DNA from: a virus
IMG/VR virus record: IMGVR_UViG_3300025876_000043
Location: 1-43,060 of that record
Length of the DNA stretch: 43,060 bases
Reading direction: 5' to 3' (one strand)
Shown here: piece by piece, positions 1 to 8,106 of the stretch
Layout of the letters: the number at the start of each line of letters is the position of its first letter
Numbering within the stretch: the first letter of the stretch is position 1
Notes under the pieces: model-generated
The model's database searches: none
What the model saw: the letters and a program-made list of their open reading frames with translations, nothing else
What the model was told of the DNA's origin: nothing
Made by a program: the position numbers and the translations under genes

Positions 1-1
1 T

Positions 2-1537
2 GTAGGCTTTAGCGTTGAGCGTAATGCAGTTGAGAAGATGCCTGAAGTTCCTACCATTCAACGTACTGAAGAAACTATTGTAGTTGCTGACAGTAAGGAA
101 GGGTGGGCTAAAGGTCTACGTCAATTAATAGCTAGACTATATGCAGGTGAACATCCTACATGGGATTTAAGTAAGATCAGACCAGCTGGTAGCCGTCTAA
201 AGACATTTGGTGGACGTGCTAGTGGACCTGACCCATTGGATAACTTGTTTCGTTTTGTTACCTCTACTTTTTATAAGGCAGCTGGACGTAAGCTTTCAAG
301 CTTAGAGTGTCACGATGTTATGTGTGCTGTTGCAGCCGCTGTAGTTGTAGGTGGTGTACGTCGATCAGCTATGATCTCACTGTCTAATCTAAGTGATGAC
401 AGGATGCGTCATGCTAAGATGGGCAGTTGGTTTAATGAAAATGTAAATCGTAGTTATGCTAATAACTCAATTGCTTTTACTAGTAAACCAGACATGGGAA
501 CATTCCTTCGTGAATGGACTTCATTGTATGAATCTAAGAGTGGTGAACGTGGCATTTTCAATAGAGAAGCAGCTGTAAACAAAGCGGCTGAGATCAACAG
601 GAAGACAGAGTACGACTTTGGTACTAATCCATGTGGAGAGATTTCACTACGCTCTAAACAGTTCTGTAACCTTAGTGAGGTTGTAGTTAGACCGCATGAC
701 ACTAAGAAGACTATCAAAGAGAAGGTACGTATTGCAGCTATCATTGGTACGTTCCAATCTGCACTAACTGATTTTAAATACTTGTCTAAGAAATGGAAAG
801 ACAACAGTGAAGAAGAGCGTCTACTGGGCGTATCCCTTACAGGCATCTATGATAACAAACTAACGTATGATCCTGATCCTTCTTTTCTTAGTGAACTACG
901 GTCATTCTGTAGGGAGGTAAACGAAGAGATTGCTTTAGCTTTAGGCATTCCCCCTTCAGCTGCCATCACAACTGTTAAACCTTCTGGTACTGTTTCTCAG
1001 TTAGTTAACAGCGGTAGTGGTATTCATCCACGTTATGCTCATCACTACATCAGACGGGTTCGTGCTGACGTTACTGATCCACTAGCTAAGTGGATGATCG
1101 ACAGTGGTATGCCTTATGAGATCGATGTCTATAACAAACAGAACTATGTGTTCTCTTTTCCTATTGCTTCAGATAAAGGGGCAATGTCCCGTCATGATAT
1201 CTCTGCTCTTGATCATCTTGATCTATGGCTTAAATATCGGACACACTGGACTGATCACAACCCATCAGTTACAATCTACGTTGGAGAAGACGAGTGGATG
1301 GATGTAGGTCAGTGGGTATTTAAAAATTGGGATGAAGTATGTGGTATTGCTTTCTTACCTAAAGAAGACGATTCCCACAGTTATGTTCAAGCTCCTTACG
1401 AAGAGATTGATAAGGATAAGTACGCTGAACTAGCGGCTATGATGCCAGACATTGACTACAGCAAGTATGAAGAGTTCGATGACAATACTACGTCGTCACA
1501 AGAATTAGCTTGTACTGCTGGTGTATGTGAGATTTAA
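2..1537 (+). CDS. Class II (adenosylcobalamin-dependent) ribonucleotide reductase, C-terminal part
   Basis: Makes deoxyribonucleotides for phage DNA synthesis by radical chemistry with coenzyme B12. The reading frame is open at the left edge (the first codons read VGFSVER), so the N-terminal part, including the first redox cysteine, lies outside the window. Seen: NPCGEI with its Cys at 632-634, a second Cys 11 residues later (665-667) in FCNLSEV, a VKPSGTVSQL segment typical of the family, and a C-terminal Cys pair five residues apart (1511-1513 and 1526-1528) in CTAGVC. These spacings match the C408/C419 and C731/C736 pairs of the monomeric Lactobacillus leichmannii enzyme, so a monomeric triphosphate reductase is inferred. 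An ATG at 38 is internal to the domain and is not the real start. It leads a nucleotide-metabolism cluster with thyX. Confidence 0.93.
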   Translation, partial: VGFSVERNAVEKMPEVPTIQRTEETIVVADSKEGWAKGLRQLIARLYAGEHPTWDLSKIRPAGSRLKTFGGRASGPDPLDNLFRFVTSTFYKAAGRKLSSLECHDVMCAVAAAVVVGGVRRSAMISLSNLSDDRMRHAKMGSWFNENVNRSYANNSIAFTSKPDMGTFLREWTSLYESKSGERGIFNREAAVNKAAEINRKTEYDFGTNPCGEISLRSKQFCNLSEVVVRPHDTKKTIKEKVRIAAIIGTFQSALTDFKYLSKKWKDNSEEERLLGVSLTGIYDNKLTYDPDPSFLSELRSFCREVNEEIALALGIPPSAAITTVKPSGTVSQLVNSGSGIHPRYAHHYIRRVRADVTDPLAKWMIDSGMPYEIDVYNKQNYVFSFPIASDKGAMSRHDISALDHLDLWLKYRTHWTDHNPSVTIYVGEDEWMDVGQWVFKNWDEVCGIAFLPKEDDSHSYVQAPYEEIDKDKYAELAAMMPDIDYSKYEEFDDNTTSSQELACTAGVCEI

Positions 1538-1540
1538 ATT

Positions 1541-2116
1541 ATGATTAAAATGCCTTTTATAACAGTTGATAAATTTTTACAAGACGATCAATGTAATGAT
1601 ATTATTAACAGTCTAGAAAGTCATTTATTTTCTGTAGAGAAGGAGCAGCGAAGAGCAACTGTACTTAGTAATAATCAATCTGAATTACAAGAAAATGTAC
1701 GGTCAACTCAACTCTGCTTTCTTCCTACTGATACTTTATTATCAACCATATACTTTCATGCAGCTAAACACATGAATGAATTATGTAAATGGAATTTTGA
1801 TATTAAACAAGTAGAGTCCATTCAAGCTTTAAAATATGAAGCAGGTGACTTTTATGTTACACATATAGATGTTCTTCCACCGTCAAATCGAAATACTCAA
1901 AGAAAGATAACAGCTATGGTGTGGCTAACAGAACCTGAAGAATATGAAGGTGGAGAGTTTATTCTATATCCTTTAGATACTGATCCGATTCCTTTGAAGT
2001 TACGAAAAGGATGTGCAGTAATCTTCCCATCTTTTATTACACACGAAGCTTCTAAAGTTATAAGTGGACAAAGATATTCAACAACAGCATGGATAGAAGG
2101 ACCAAATTGGAAATAA
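1541..2116 (+). CDS. 2OG-Fe(II) oxygenase (prolyl-4-hydroxylase-like)
   Basis: A 191-residue protein with the double-stranded beta-helix metal site: HxD at H108/D110 (in YVTHIDVL), the distal His at H168 (in FITHEAS) and the 2-oxoglutarate-binding Arg at R178 (GQRYS). Family members hydroxylate protein side chains, or less often nucleic acids and small molecules, using 2-oxoglutarate and O2; the substrate here is unknown. It starts 3 bp after the reductase stop; a second ATG at 1550 is an alternative start. Such genes are frequent in marine phages. Position next to nucleotide-metabolism and glycosyltransferase genes permits a role in modifying a virion or host component, but that is inference. 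Confidence 0.88.
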   Translation: MIKMPFITVDKFLQDDQCNDIINSLESHLFSVEKEQRRATVLSNNQSELQENVRSTQLCFLPTDTLLSTIYFHAAKHMNELCKWNFDIKQVESIQALKYEAGDFYVTHIDVLPPSNRNTQRKITAMVWLTEPEEYEGGEFILYPLDTDPIPLKLRKGCAVIFPSFITHEASKVISGQRYSTTAWIEGPNWK

Positions 2117-2118
2117 AT

Positions 2119-2310
2119 ATGTTTAATGAACAAGAAATAACATTTGAAGATTATGAAGAGTCAATTATTGTTAAATCAATGAAAAGACTATTATACACTC
2201 TTAGTACAGATGAAAGAGATCATATGGAAAACTCTGATGAACTAGAAGAAGCTGCACGAGTTATGATTGAATACTATGGCATTCCACATAAGGATTATAC
2301 ATATGAGTGA
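2119..2310 (+). CDS. Small acidic hypothetical protein
   Basis: A 63-residue Glu/Asp-rich, probably helical protein that I do not recognise. The ATG at 2119 is preferred because it lies 2 bp after the preceding stop; an in-frame ATG at 2089 would overlap the oxygenase gene by 28 bp. It overlaps the next gene by 8 bp, so it is probably translated as part of the same message. Confidence 0.6.
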   Translation: MFNEQEITFEDYEESIIVKSMKRLLYTLSTDERDHMENSDELEEAARVMIEYYGIPHKDYTYE

Positions 2311-2563
2311 CTTTAAAAATAAGACGTATATTGAAACATCAGATGAAGCAATGCAAATTCTGGATGAATATGGGTTAGAGTACGAACATAAGAATTATGC
2401 GCTTTACATACAACATCCAACAAAAGAGTATAAAGCCTATGATTATAGATATACAACAAAACGCTGGGCTAATCTAGTAAACAGACGTAACCGGAACAGA
2501 AAACACTATTATTGTAAAGGTATACGTGATCTAATAGAAAGGTTTATTTTAAATGAAGGTTGA
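2303..2563 (+). CDS. Small hypothetical protein
   Basis: An 86-residue protein starting MSDFKNKTY and ending in a basic Arg/Lys/Tyr-rich half (WANLVNRRNRNRKHYYCKG). The start at 2303 gives a short overlap with the preceding gene, and the end overlaps thyX by 11 bp, the tight packing expected of a real phage gene. No domain recognised. The basic, aromatic-rich C-terminal half could bind nucleic acid, but this is only a guess from composition. Confidence 0.6.
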   Translation: MSDFKNKTYIETSDEAMQILDEYGLEYEHKNYALYIQHPTKEYKAYDYRYTTKRWANLVNRRNRNRKHYYCKGIRDLIERFILNEG

Positions 2564-3185
2564 TTACATACAGCATTGCGGAAGTGATCTAAGCGTTGTT
2601 AACGCAGCGCGAGTTTCCTTTGATAAAGAAAGTGATTTTATTTCAGACAACCAATTAGCTGATAAAGATAAAAAACTAATCAAGTATCTTTCAGATCACG
2701 ATCACACATCACCGTTCAATCATGCCTTCTTAACTGTACGTGTTAAAGCTCCTATCTTTGTAGCTCGTCAGTTAGTTAAGCATAAGTTTATGCCGTGGAA
2801 TGAAATAAGTAGACGTTATGTAGATAGTCCACCAGAATTTTATAATCCTTCTCCGTTACGTCAACGTGCAGAAGATAAGAAACAGGGAAGCAGTTCTGAT
2901 ACGGTAGAGTATTCTCTTAATCCAGCTTATCAGTATGCCTATCAATGTTACACGAACATGCTTGCTGATGGTGTGTGTCCTGAACAAGCACGTATGGTCT
3001 TACCACAATCAGTTTATACTGAGTGGTACTGGAGTGGTACGTTAGGAGCCTTCTTAGATATGTTGAAACTACGTTTAAAGCCTGACACACAACAGGAGAC
3101 AAGAGAGATTGCTAAGATGATAGCTAAGATTATTAAAAAATACTGGCCTGTAAGTTATGAAACTATATTAAAAGAAATAGCTTGA
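2553..3185 (+). CDS. thyX: Flavin-dependent thymidylate synthase
   Basis: Converts dUMP to dTMP using methylenetetrahydrofolate, FAD and NADPH. It is 210 residues long, normal for the family. The ThyX signature lies at residues 76-89 as KHKFMPWNEISRRY: the usual RHR is KHK and the first Ser of RHRxxSxNExSxRY is Pro, while NE, the second Ser and RRY are kept. Near the N-terminus HTSPFNHAF (51-59), and later RMVLPQSVYTEWYWSGTL and the LRL...QQETR stretch, are family hallmarks. The gene overlaps its upstream neighbour by 11 bp, with a possible ribosome site (AAAGG) before the ATG. With the reductase it secures dTTP for an AT-rich genome. Confidence 0.95.
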   Translation: MKVDYIQHCGSDLSVVNAARVSFDKESDFISDNQLADKDKKLIKYLSDHDHTSPFNHAFLTVRVKAPIFVARQLVKHKFMPWNEISRRYVDSPPEFYNPSPLRQRAEDKKQGSSSDTVEYSLNPAYQYAYQCYTNMLADGVCPEQARMVLPQSVYTEWYWSGTLGAFLDMLKLRLKPDTQQETREIAKMIAKIIKKYWPVSYETILKEIA

Positions 3186-3211
3186 CTTCGCAGTGCAATA
3201 TAGTATATAAT
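3182..3211 (+). promoter_or_regulatory. Sigma70-like promoter
   Basis: TTGACT (3182-3187), an 18-bp spacer and a perfect TATAAT (3206-3211). It straddles the end of thyX and the short gap before the 3277 gene. It is well placed to drive the 3277-7071 block (coiled-coil protein, glycosyltransferase, fusion enzyme, terS) with host RNA polymerase. Confidence 0.7.
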
Positions 3212-3276
3212 CCAAGATGGAAGTAGATGCCATAAAGGGTCTACATTTTAACTTGCTTTTAATTAAGGAGAAAATT

Positions 3277-3510
3277 ATGTTTACGAAACACTATCTAGAT
3301 GATGTTTTTAATTCTTATCTGACTCGTCCATCTGTCTACGTTGTATCTGATTCAACTATGAAAGATTGGCAAGAAAAACAAAAAGAGCAGTCACTTAAAG
3401 TGATTGATAATCAGATTAAACAACTACAAGAAACCCGTAAAGGGATTGAAGATTATTATACCGCTTCCAATAAACTTGACAATACTAAAGAAGAACGGGA
3501 AGCTGTCTAA
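3277..3510 (+). CDS. Small coiled-coil hypothetical protein
   Basis: A 77-residue protein starting MFTKHYLDDVF. The ATG at 3277 follows a good ribosome site (AAGGAG near 3266); an upstream ATG at 3217 lies immediately downstream of the promoter -10 and lacks such a site. Residues 28-60 are rich in Lys, Gln and Glu and likely form a coiled coil. First gene of a probable transcription unit beginning at the 3182-3211 promoter. Function unknown. Confidence 0.7.
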   Translation: MFTKHYLDDVFNSYLTRPSVYVVSDSTMKDWQEKQKEQSLKVIDNQIKQLQETRKGIEDYYTASNKLDNTKEEREAV

Positions 3511-3512
3511 GT

Positions 3513-4271
3513 ATGTACTCTAAACCTCCTACAATTTATATTGGTTATGATGTTAAAGAAGATTCAGCCTTTCAAGTAGCTGTAGCTTCAATTAAAAAAC
3601 ATGCAAGTAAACCAATTAACATTGTTCCTCTAAAGCAAGAAGCTTTACGAAGAGCAGGTTTATTTAAACGTAGTCATTATAATGTAGGGGATCAAAAGTA
3701 CGATTGCTTTGACAACAAACCTTTCTCAACTGAATTTTCATTCACTCGTTTCTTGGTGCCAGCCCTTAATCAATACGAAGGGTTGGCACTATTTATGGAT
3801 TGTGACATGATGTTGCGTTCTGATATATGGGAACTCTTTGACACGATATGTAAAGATGACTCAGCTGTCTGGACTGTCCCTCATAATTACAATCCTAAAT
3901 CTGTAAGAAAGATGGATGGACAAATTCAAGAAAGCTATAATAGAAAAAACTGGTCTAGTTTCATGGTGTTTAATTGCAGTCATGATGCTAACAAACTTAT
4001 CACAGTAGATGACGTATCAGTTAAAACTGGAAGCTGGTTACATGCTTTTGGATGGCTAGAGTACGAACAAATTGGAAAGATTGGTGAAGAATGGAACTGG
4101 CTTGATAACTGGTCTCCTGATTATATCAACGCAAAGAATGTTCACTTTACTACTGGTGGACCTCAATTTTCAGATTGGAAACCTTATAGACCTATTGATG
4201 CTACATATACGCATGAGTGGAAAGCGTATCAATTTAAATTAACTCACAAAGAGGCAATGAAAACACTATGA
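3513..4271 (+). CDS. GT8-like glycosyltransferase
   Basis: A 252-residue protein. The N-terminal YIGYDVKEDSAFQVAVASI resembles the start of GT8-type nucleotide-sugar transferases. The metal/nucleotide-binding DxD is at D96-C-D98 in LFMDCDMML. A later Trp/Tyr-rich region and a conserved-looking HFTTGGPQF fit the acceptor side of the fold. It probably transfers a sugar from a nucleotide donor to an unknown acceptor (virion protein, host surface glycan or DNA base). It overlaps the next gene (ATGA), so the two are probably co-translated and may act in one pathway. Confidence 0.82.
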   Translation: MYSKPPTIYIGYDVKEDSAFQVAVASIKKHASKPINIVPLKQEALRRAGLFKRSHYNVGDQKYDCFDNKPFSTEFSFTRFLVPALNQYEGLALFMDCDMMLRSDIWELFDTICKDDSAVWTVPHNYNPKSVRKMDGQIQESYNRKNWSSFMVFNCSHDANKLITVDDVSVKTGSWLHAFGWLEYEQIGKIGEEWNWLDNWSPDYINAKNVHFTTGGPQFSDWKPYRPIDATYTHEWKAYQFKLTHKEAMKTL

Positions 4272-6577
4272 AAAATCAGATCACATTTGTAACATCATTA
4301 AACGAAGAAGGATACAATAAATATGGTAAACAAATGCTTGAAGCAGTCCATAAATTTTGGGCTGAAGACTTGCGTCTGGTCTGTTTTTATCACGATTTTG
4401 ACATTAATAAGTATAATCCAGTTGTTAGTGACAGGATACATTTTCGTAATCTAAATGAACTTGAAGACCTTTTAGACTATCGAGAAACTTTTAAAAAACA
4501 TGATGGCAACATGTCCGGTTCCTATAACTGGAGACTGGATGCTATAAAATGGTGCCATAAGGTATTCGCACTATCCGAACAAGCATTCGACATGGCTGAA
4601 GAATCTATTGAAGCTGGTTGGATGGTTTGGATTGATGCGGATACCGTCACCACTAAACCTTTTAGTGCTAAAGATATTAAACCTTATCTTAATAATAAAG
4701 TATCACTCGTACATTTAGGACGTACTGCTACTGATTATAGTGAAACTTCTTTTGTAGGGTTTAATTTAAATAGAGAAAATGCTATTAGATTTATTGCAGA
4801 TTTACGTGGGGCTTATATGAGTGGAGAAGTACTCAGCTATCGTGAATGGCATGATGGTTTTATCTTTGAGCGTCTACTTAATATCTATAAAGCACATGGA
4901 ACTAACGTACACAATCTTACGCCTGATGTAAAAGACTTAGACGCATTTGGAGTGTCTCCTCTATCACAATGGATGATTCATTTTAAAGGTAATAAGAAAA
5001 ACTTAATCTCAGATGTTAATGCTGTAGCTCCTGATATAAATGGACCTAAACGATACGGTCAGCTGCTTAAAATTGTTAAGCATTACAAAGCTAAATCAGT
5101 TGTAGAAACTGGCACATGGAACGGTGGTAGAGCTATTCAGATGGCTGAAGCAAGCTTCTCTACTGGCAATAAAGAATTTACGTATACTGGCTTTGATCTT
5201 TTTGAAGAAGCTACAGAAGAGAGTGACAAAAGAGAACTTAATACTAAAGCACATAACACAGTCGAAGCTGTAGGTAATAGGCTTAAAGAGTATCAAGCTA
5301 AAGTAGCAGAAGATGGTAAGACATTTAACTTCACCCTTCATAAAGGTGACACTAATAAAACTGTACCTGCTTTGTCTCCATCAGCAGATTTAATTTATAT
5401 TGATGGTGGACATTCATATGAGACAACTAAAAGTGATTGGCTAAACACATCAGCTGATGTTGTAGTCTTTGATGATTTCTTTTCAGAAGATATGCAGGGT
5501 AAGAAACCTGATGATGACGGTTGTGGTACTAACTTTGTAATTACAGATATTACAAAACAAATTAATGACGATGGTAAAAAGTGGAGGATTAAAGTTCTCC
5601 CTTCTCAAGACGGTGTTAGAGATGGTGGTGTAACGCATCTAGCTGTAGTCCTTAAAGATGATAATCTTCCAGCCCTTCCTGAAGAGTTCTCTCGCATTCC
5701 TATTGTAGTGAATCCAAAAGACTGTATGCCTGATGACTACATAATTAATAATGTAAATGAGAATTTAAAGCTTCTCAAAGATGATCGTTGGATTAAGCGT
5801 TGCCGTATTACAGATGATCAATTAATTATTGTTTCAGGTGGAGACATTGATTATAAATCATTAAAAAATACAATTGATAATTTAAAAGCTGATAAGATTG
5901 GTTATCGAATTGCATGTGTTAAACATGCTTACCCTAAACTCTTGAAGCATAAAATTTATCCTCACTTCTGTATTATTCTTGATCCAAGACCTATTGATGG
6001 ACTATCAACTCACGGTGTAGTAAGAAAAGATTTGTTTAAAAAGATACGTAAAGATACACTATTCTTAGTCGCTAGTATGACTGATCCTTCTGTTACTCAA
6101 TACCTCTTAGATAAAAAAGCTAATATTAAAGTATGGCACGCTTACAGTGAAGCTATACGAGATAAAGATGCTAAAGAGCTAAAGACACATGATGATTGTA
6201 ACATTGCTAATGATGCAGTTTTAGTAACTGGTGGAACTTGTGCAGCAATGAGAACTTTAGGAATGTTTCATGTATTGGGGTTTAGAACTTTTCAGATGTT
6301 TGGATTTGATTGCTCCGTCAGAGAGCCGTCTGACGACGATAAGAAAGAGCTTCTTGATACAGGTCAGTCGAAGTATATGCAGGTTGAAACAAATGGTGAA
6401 AAGTTCTGGACAACCGGAGAACTTTTAGCAATGGCTCAAGACTGTGAGAAATTGTTTGGAAGAGAAGACATTGATTTCAACATTATATTTAATGGTAGTA
6501 ATACATTAGCATCTGAAGTCTTTAGAACTTCATTAAAGGCTAATGAACTTGATTATGTAGAAGACCTATGTCTGTAA
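4268..6577 (+). CDS. Three-domain fusion: glycosyltransferase-like / SAM methyltransferase / Maf-MptE-like
   Basis: A 769-residue protein in which three domains can be read. Residues 1-245: glycosyltransferase-like, with a DxD at D123-A-D125 (WIDADTV). Residues about 255-465: class I SAM-dependent methyltransferase, with the glycine-rich ETGTWNGG at 280-287, an acidic GFDLF near 308-312, YIDGGHSY at 377-384 and FDDFF at 401-405. Residues about 485-745: similar to the motility-accessory-factor/MptE-like (DUF115) family, with IIVSGGD (520-526), ILDPRP (570-575), VTGGTCAAMRTLG (653-665) and MFGFDCS (677-683). Maf proteins transfer nonulosonic acids to flagellin, so the set suggests building or capping a methylated glycan; the acceptor is unknown. 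It overlaps both neighbours. Domain calls are by motif reading only. Confidence 0.8.
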   Translation: MKNQITFVTSLNEEGYNKYGKQMLEAVHKFWAEDLRLVCFYHDFDINKYNPVVSDRIHFRNLNELEDLLDYRETFKKHDGNMSGSYNWRLDAIKWCHKVFALSEQAFDMAEESIEAGWMVWIDADTVTTKPFSAKDIKPYLNNKVSLVHLGRTATDYSETSFVGFNLNRENAIRFIADLRGAYMSGEVLSYREWHDGFIFERLLNIYKAHGTNVHNLTPDVKDLDAFGVSPLSQWMIHFKGNKKNLISDVNAVAPDINGPKRYGQLLKIVKHYKAKSVVETGTWNGGRAIQMAEASFSTGNKEFTYTGFDLFEEATEESDKRELNTKAHNTVEAVGNRLKEYQAKVAEDGKTFNFTLHKGDTNKTVPALSPSADLIYIDGGHSYETTKSDWLNTSADVVVFDDFFSEDMQGKKPDDDGCGTNFVITDITKQINDDGKKWRIKVLPSQDGVRDGGVTHLAVVLKDDNLPALPEEFSRIPIVVNPKDCMPDDYIINNVNENLKLLKDDRWIKRCRITDDQLIIVSGGDIDYKSLKNTIDNLKADKIGYRIACVKHAYPKLLKHKIYPHFCIILDPRPIDGLSTHGVVRKDLFKKIRKDTLFLVASMTDPSVTQYLLDKKANIKVWHAYSEAIRDKDAKELKTHDDCNIANDAVLVTGGTCAAMRTLGMFHVLGFRTFQMFGFDCSVREPSDDDKKELLDTGQSKYMQVETNGEKFWTTGELLAMAQDCEKLFGREDIDFNIIFNGSNTLASEVFRTSLKANELDYVEDLCL

Positions 6578-7071
6578 GTGAAAAGTATGAAATCTTCTGT
6601 CAACATTATGCACTAAGCCGTAATGGAACTGAGTCAGCTAAACAAGCAGGATACAGTAATAAATCAGCTGCTAATCAAGCTTCTAGATTACTTCAACGAA
6701 GTGAAATACAAGAACGTATTCTAGAAATAACTGGAGAACTATCTACTAATATTGATGTTGTCACAGAACTTGAAAAGCAATACATGACAGCTAAGTCCAA
6801 TAATCATGGACAAACTGCGATTAAAGCATTGGAGATGTTAGGAAGAATTAGAGGTGCTAATCCTGATAATGTTGAACAATCTCCTGAAACTTTAGAAAGA
6901 GAAATTATCAGGTGTTTAGAAATATTAGGTGAACAAAAGGTAATTGATTTAGTTGCTAATTGTAAATGGAACTACAGTCTACCTACTCTTGAAGAAAAAG
7001 AAGAAATTGAATATATTCTAGAAGAGTCACTCACAGAAGAACTAGATATTACTGAAGACATAGAAAAATAA
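6568..7071 (+). CDS. terS: Terminase small subunit
   Basis: A 167-residue protein. Residues 5-55 (FCQHYALSRNGTESAKQAGY, then SAANQASRLLQRSEIQERI) match the N-terminal DNA-binding helix-turn-helix of the Terminase_2 small-subunit family, which recognises the packaging site and recruits the large subunit. The middle is helical (oligomerisation), and the C-terminus is strongly acidic. It is on the opposite strand and about 33 kb from terL, an unusual arrangement. Overlaps the fusion gene by 10 bp; its stop is one base from the convergent endolysin stop, leaving no room for a terminator between them. Confidence 0.88.
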   Translation: MSVSEKYEIFCQHYALSRNGTESAKQAGYSNKSAANQASRLLQRSEIQERILEITGELSTNIDVVTELEKQYMTAKSNNHGQTAIKALEMLGRIRGANPDNVEQSPETLEREIIRCLEILGEQKVIDLVANCKWNYSLPTLEEKEEIEYILEESLTEELDITEDIEK

Positions 7072-7072
7072 A

Positions 7073-7534
7073 TTAGGATAAAAATAATTCTCTCTCTGCT
7101 TCTCTTCTTAGTACTAATCCTCTTAATTTACGTCCACCTGCACGGACCCACTTAGGCAGTTCATTAGCAGCTGCTAGTCTTTCATTTCTATTTAACTTCA
7201 TTCTAAGTGTGGAATTTTGCAGGTTCCCTAATCCTAAATTATATGAGAAGGATATCAGAGCCGCATGTTCATGTGGTTCAAGTTTAACTTTATTGATTAA
7301 ACGTAGTACACCATAAGCAAACTTCTGTAGATCGTGTTCTAAGATATCTTCAGCTTCCTGTTGCGTTACATCAGGATCGTCTATTGTTACACGCTTACCA
7401 TCAGGATATCTCGTAGCTCCGTAAGCTATCGTTGCTACGTTAGCAGGACAAAGATAAGCATATAGATGACAGCCTTCAAAATGTTTTATAATTGGAACAG
7501 CTAACTCAATAGCTTTTTTTACTTCTTGTTCCAC
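7073..7534 (-). CDS. Endolysin, GH24 lysozyme (muramidase)
   Basis: A 153-residue lysozyme that cleaves peptidoglycan at lysis. The catalytic core is E20-G-C-H-L-Y-A-Y-L-C29-P, then T35 in VATIAYG. This is the GH24 pattern Glu-8 residues-Asp/Cys-5 residues-Thr, with Cys in the Asp position. C22 and C29 are spaced as the Cys pair of phage P1 Lyz. A GALISFSYNLGLG-type segment (AALISFSYNLGLG) and WVRAGGRKLRGLVLRREAE finish the domain. No signal or SAR segment is visible, so release should depend on the holin. The start codon is GTG, 16 bp inside the holin gene, suggesting coupling. Confidence 0.93.
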   Translation of the reverse strand: MEQEVKKAIELAVPIIKHFEGCHLYAYLCPANVATIAYGATRYPDGKRVTIDDPDVTQQEAEDILEHDLQKFAYGVLRLINKVKLEPHEHAALISFSYNLGLGNLQNSTLRMKLNRNERLAAANELPKWVRAGGRKLRGLVLRREAERELFLS

Positions 7535-7980
7535 TTTGATACCATTCTATTTCCAAACCAAAATGAAATTACTGCAGCAAACAATGCTTGAGTATCTTCT
7601 GACCAAACTAATGCTACTGCATCAGGGGCGGCTACTCCTTTAGCTGTTAGTGCAAGATAAGCACTTACTTCAACAAAACAAAATAGACTAAAGAAAGCAT
7701 ACGTAATAACTGGACGTACAGTTGCAGACAGTGTGGATGTCCATGATGCAGAATGCTCCTGTAGGCTGCTGTCGTGCTTGTACATGGCTTTCATCTGGTC
7801 TACGTCAGCTTTGGTATTAATCTCTTCTAATCGCTGCACATGGGCTTCAGATTGCAATTTAATCTGTATCTCCATGACCTTTAGTTCATGAGATTTATCT
7901 GCACGATCTTGGAAGAAGGACATCACAGAAGGAAGGAAGGATGTACCAAAGCCTAAGAGTGAACCTAAAAGTGATAACAT
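7519..7980 (-). CDS. Holin, three-segment GTA-type
   Basis: A 153-residue membrane protein. A short hydrophobic/amphipathic N-terminus (LSLLGSLLGFGTSFLPSVMSFF) is followed by a charged helical region (about 25-85) and two hydrophobic segments near residues 90-112 and 125-145. This layout and the PVITYAFF and WFGNRM motifs fit the 3-TM holin family first described in gene-transfer agents. It would permeabilise the inner membrane to release the endolysin, whose gene overlaps it by 16 bp. Lys-rich C-terminus. Confidence 0.8.
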   Translation of the reverse strand: MLSLLGSLLGFGTSFLPSVMSFFQDRADKSHELKVMEIQIKLQSEAHVQRLEEINTKADVDQMKAMYKHDSSLQEHSASWTSTLSATVRPVITYAFFSLFCFVEVSAYLALTAKGVAAPDAVALVWSEDTQALFAAVISFWFGNRMVSKWNKK

Positions 7981-8017
7981 TATTTTTTTCCTACTCTTTT
8001 TCGTTTTTTAATATAAT

Positions 8018-8092
8018 CTATTCAGAAGGTGCTTGATGCCCTGTCTCTACTTCAGGTAACTTTATACGCACATTACGAGCCGTGGCCCTCAC
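8018..8092 (-). CDS. Possible 24-residue ORF
   Basis: In the gap between the holin and the 1399-residue gene, a short frame starting with GTG reads as a plausible basic-then-acidic peptide (RNVRIKLPEVETGHQAPSE at its end). There is no clear ribosome site; coding is uncertain. The rest of the 7981-8106 gap shows no terminator. Confidence 0.25.
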   Translation of the reverse strand: MRATARNVRIKLPEVETGHQAPSE

Positions 8093-8106
8093 TTCGAGCT
8101 TACGGA

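Noticed and set aside
454-846. - strand ORF of 130 codons
   Set aside because: Antisense to the conserved catalytic part of the reductase; a shadow frame.
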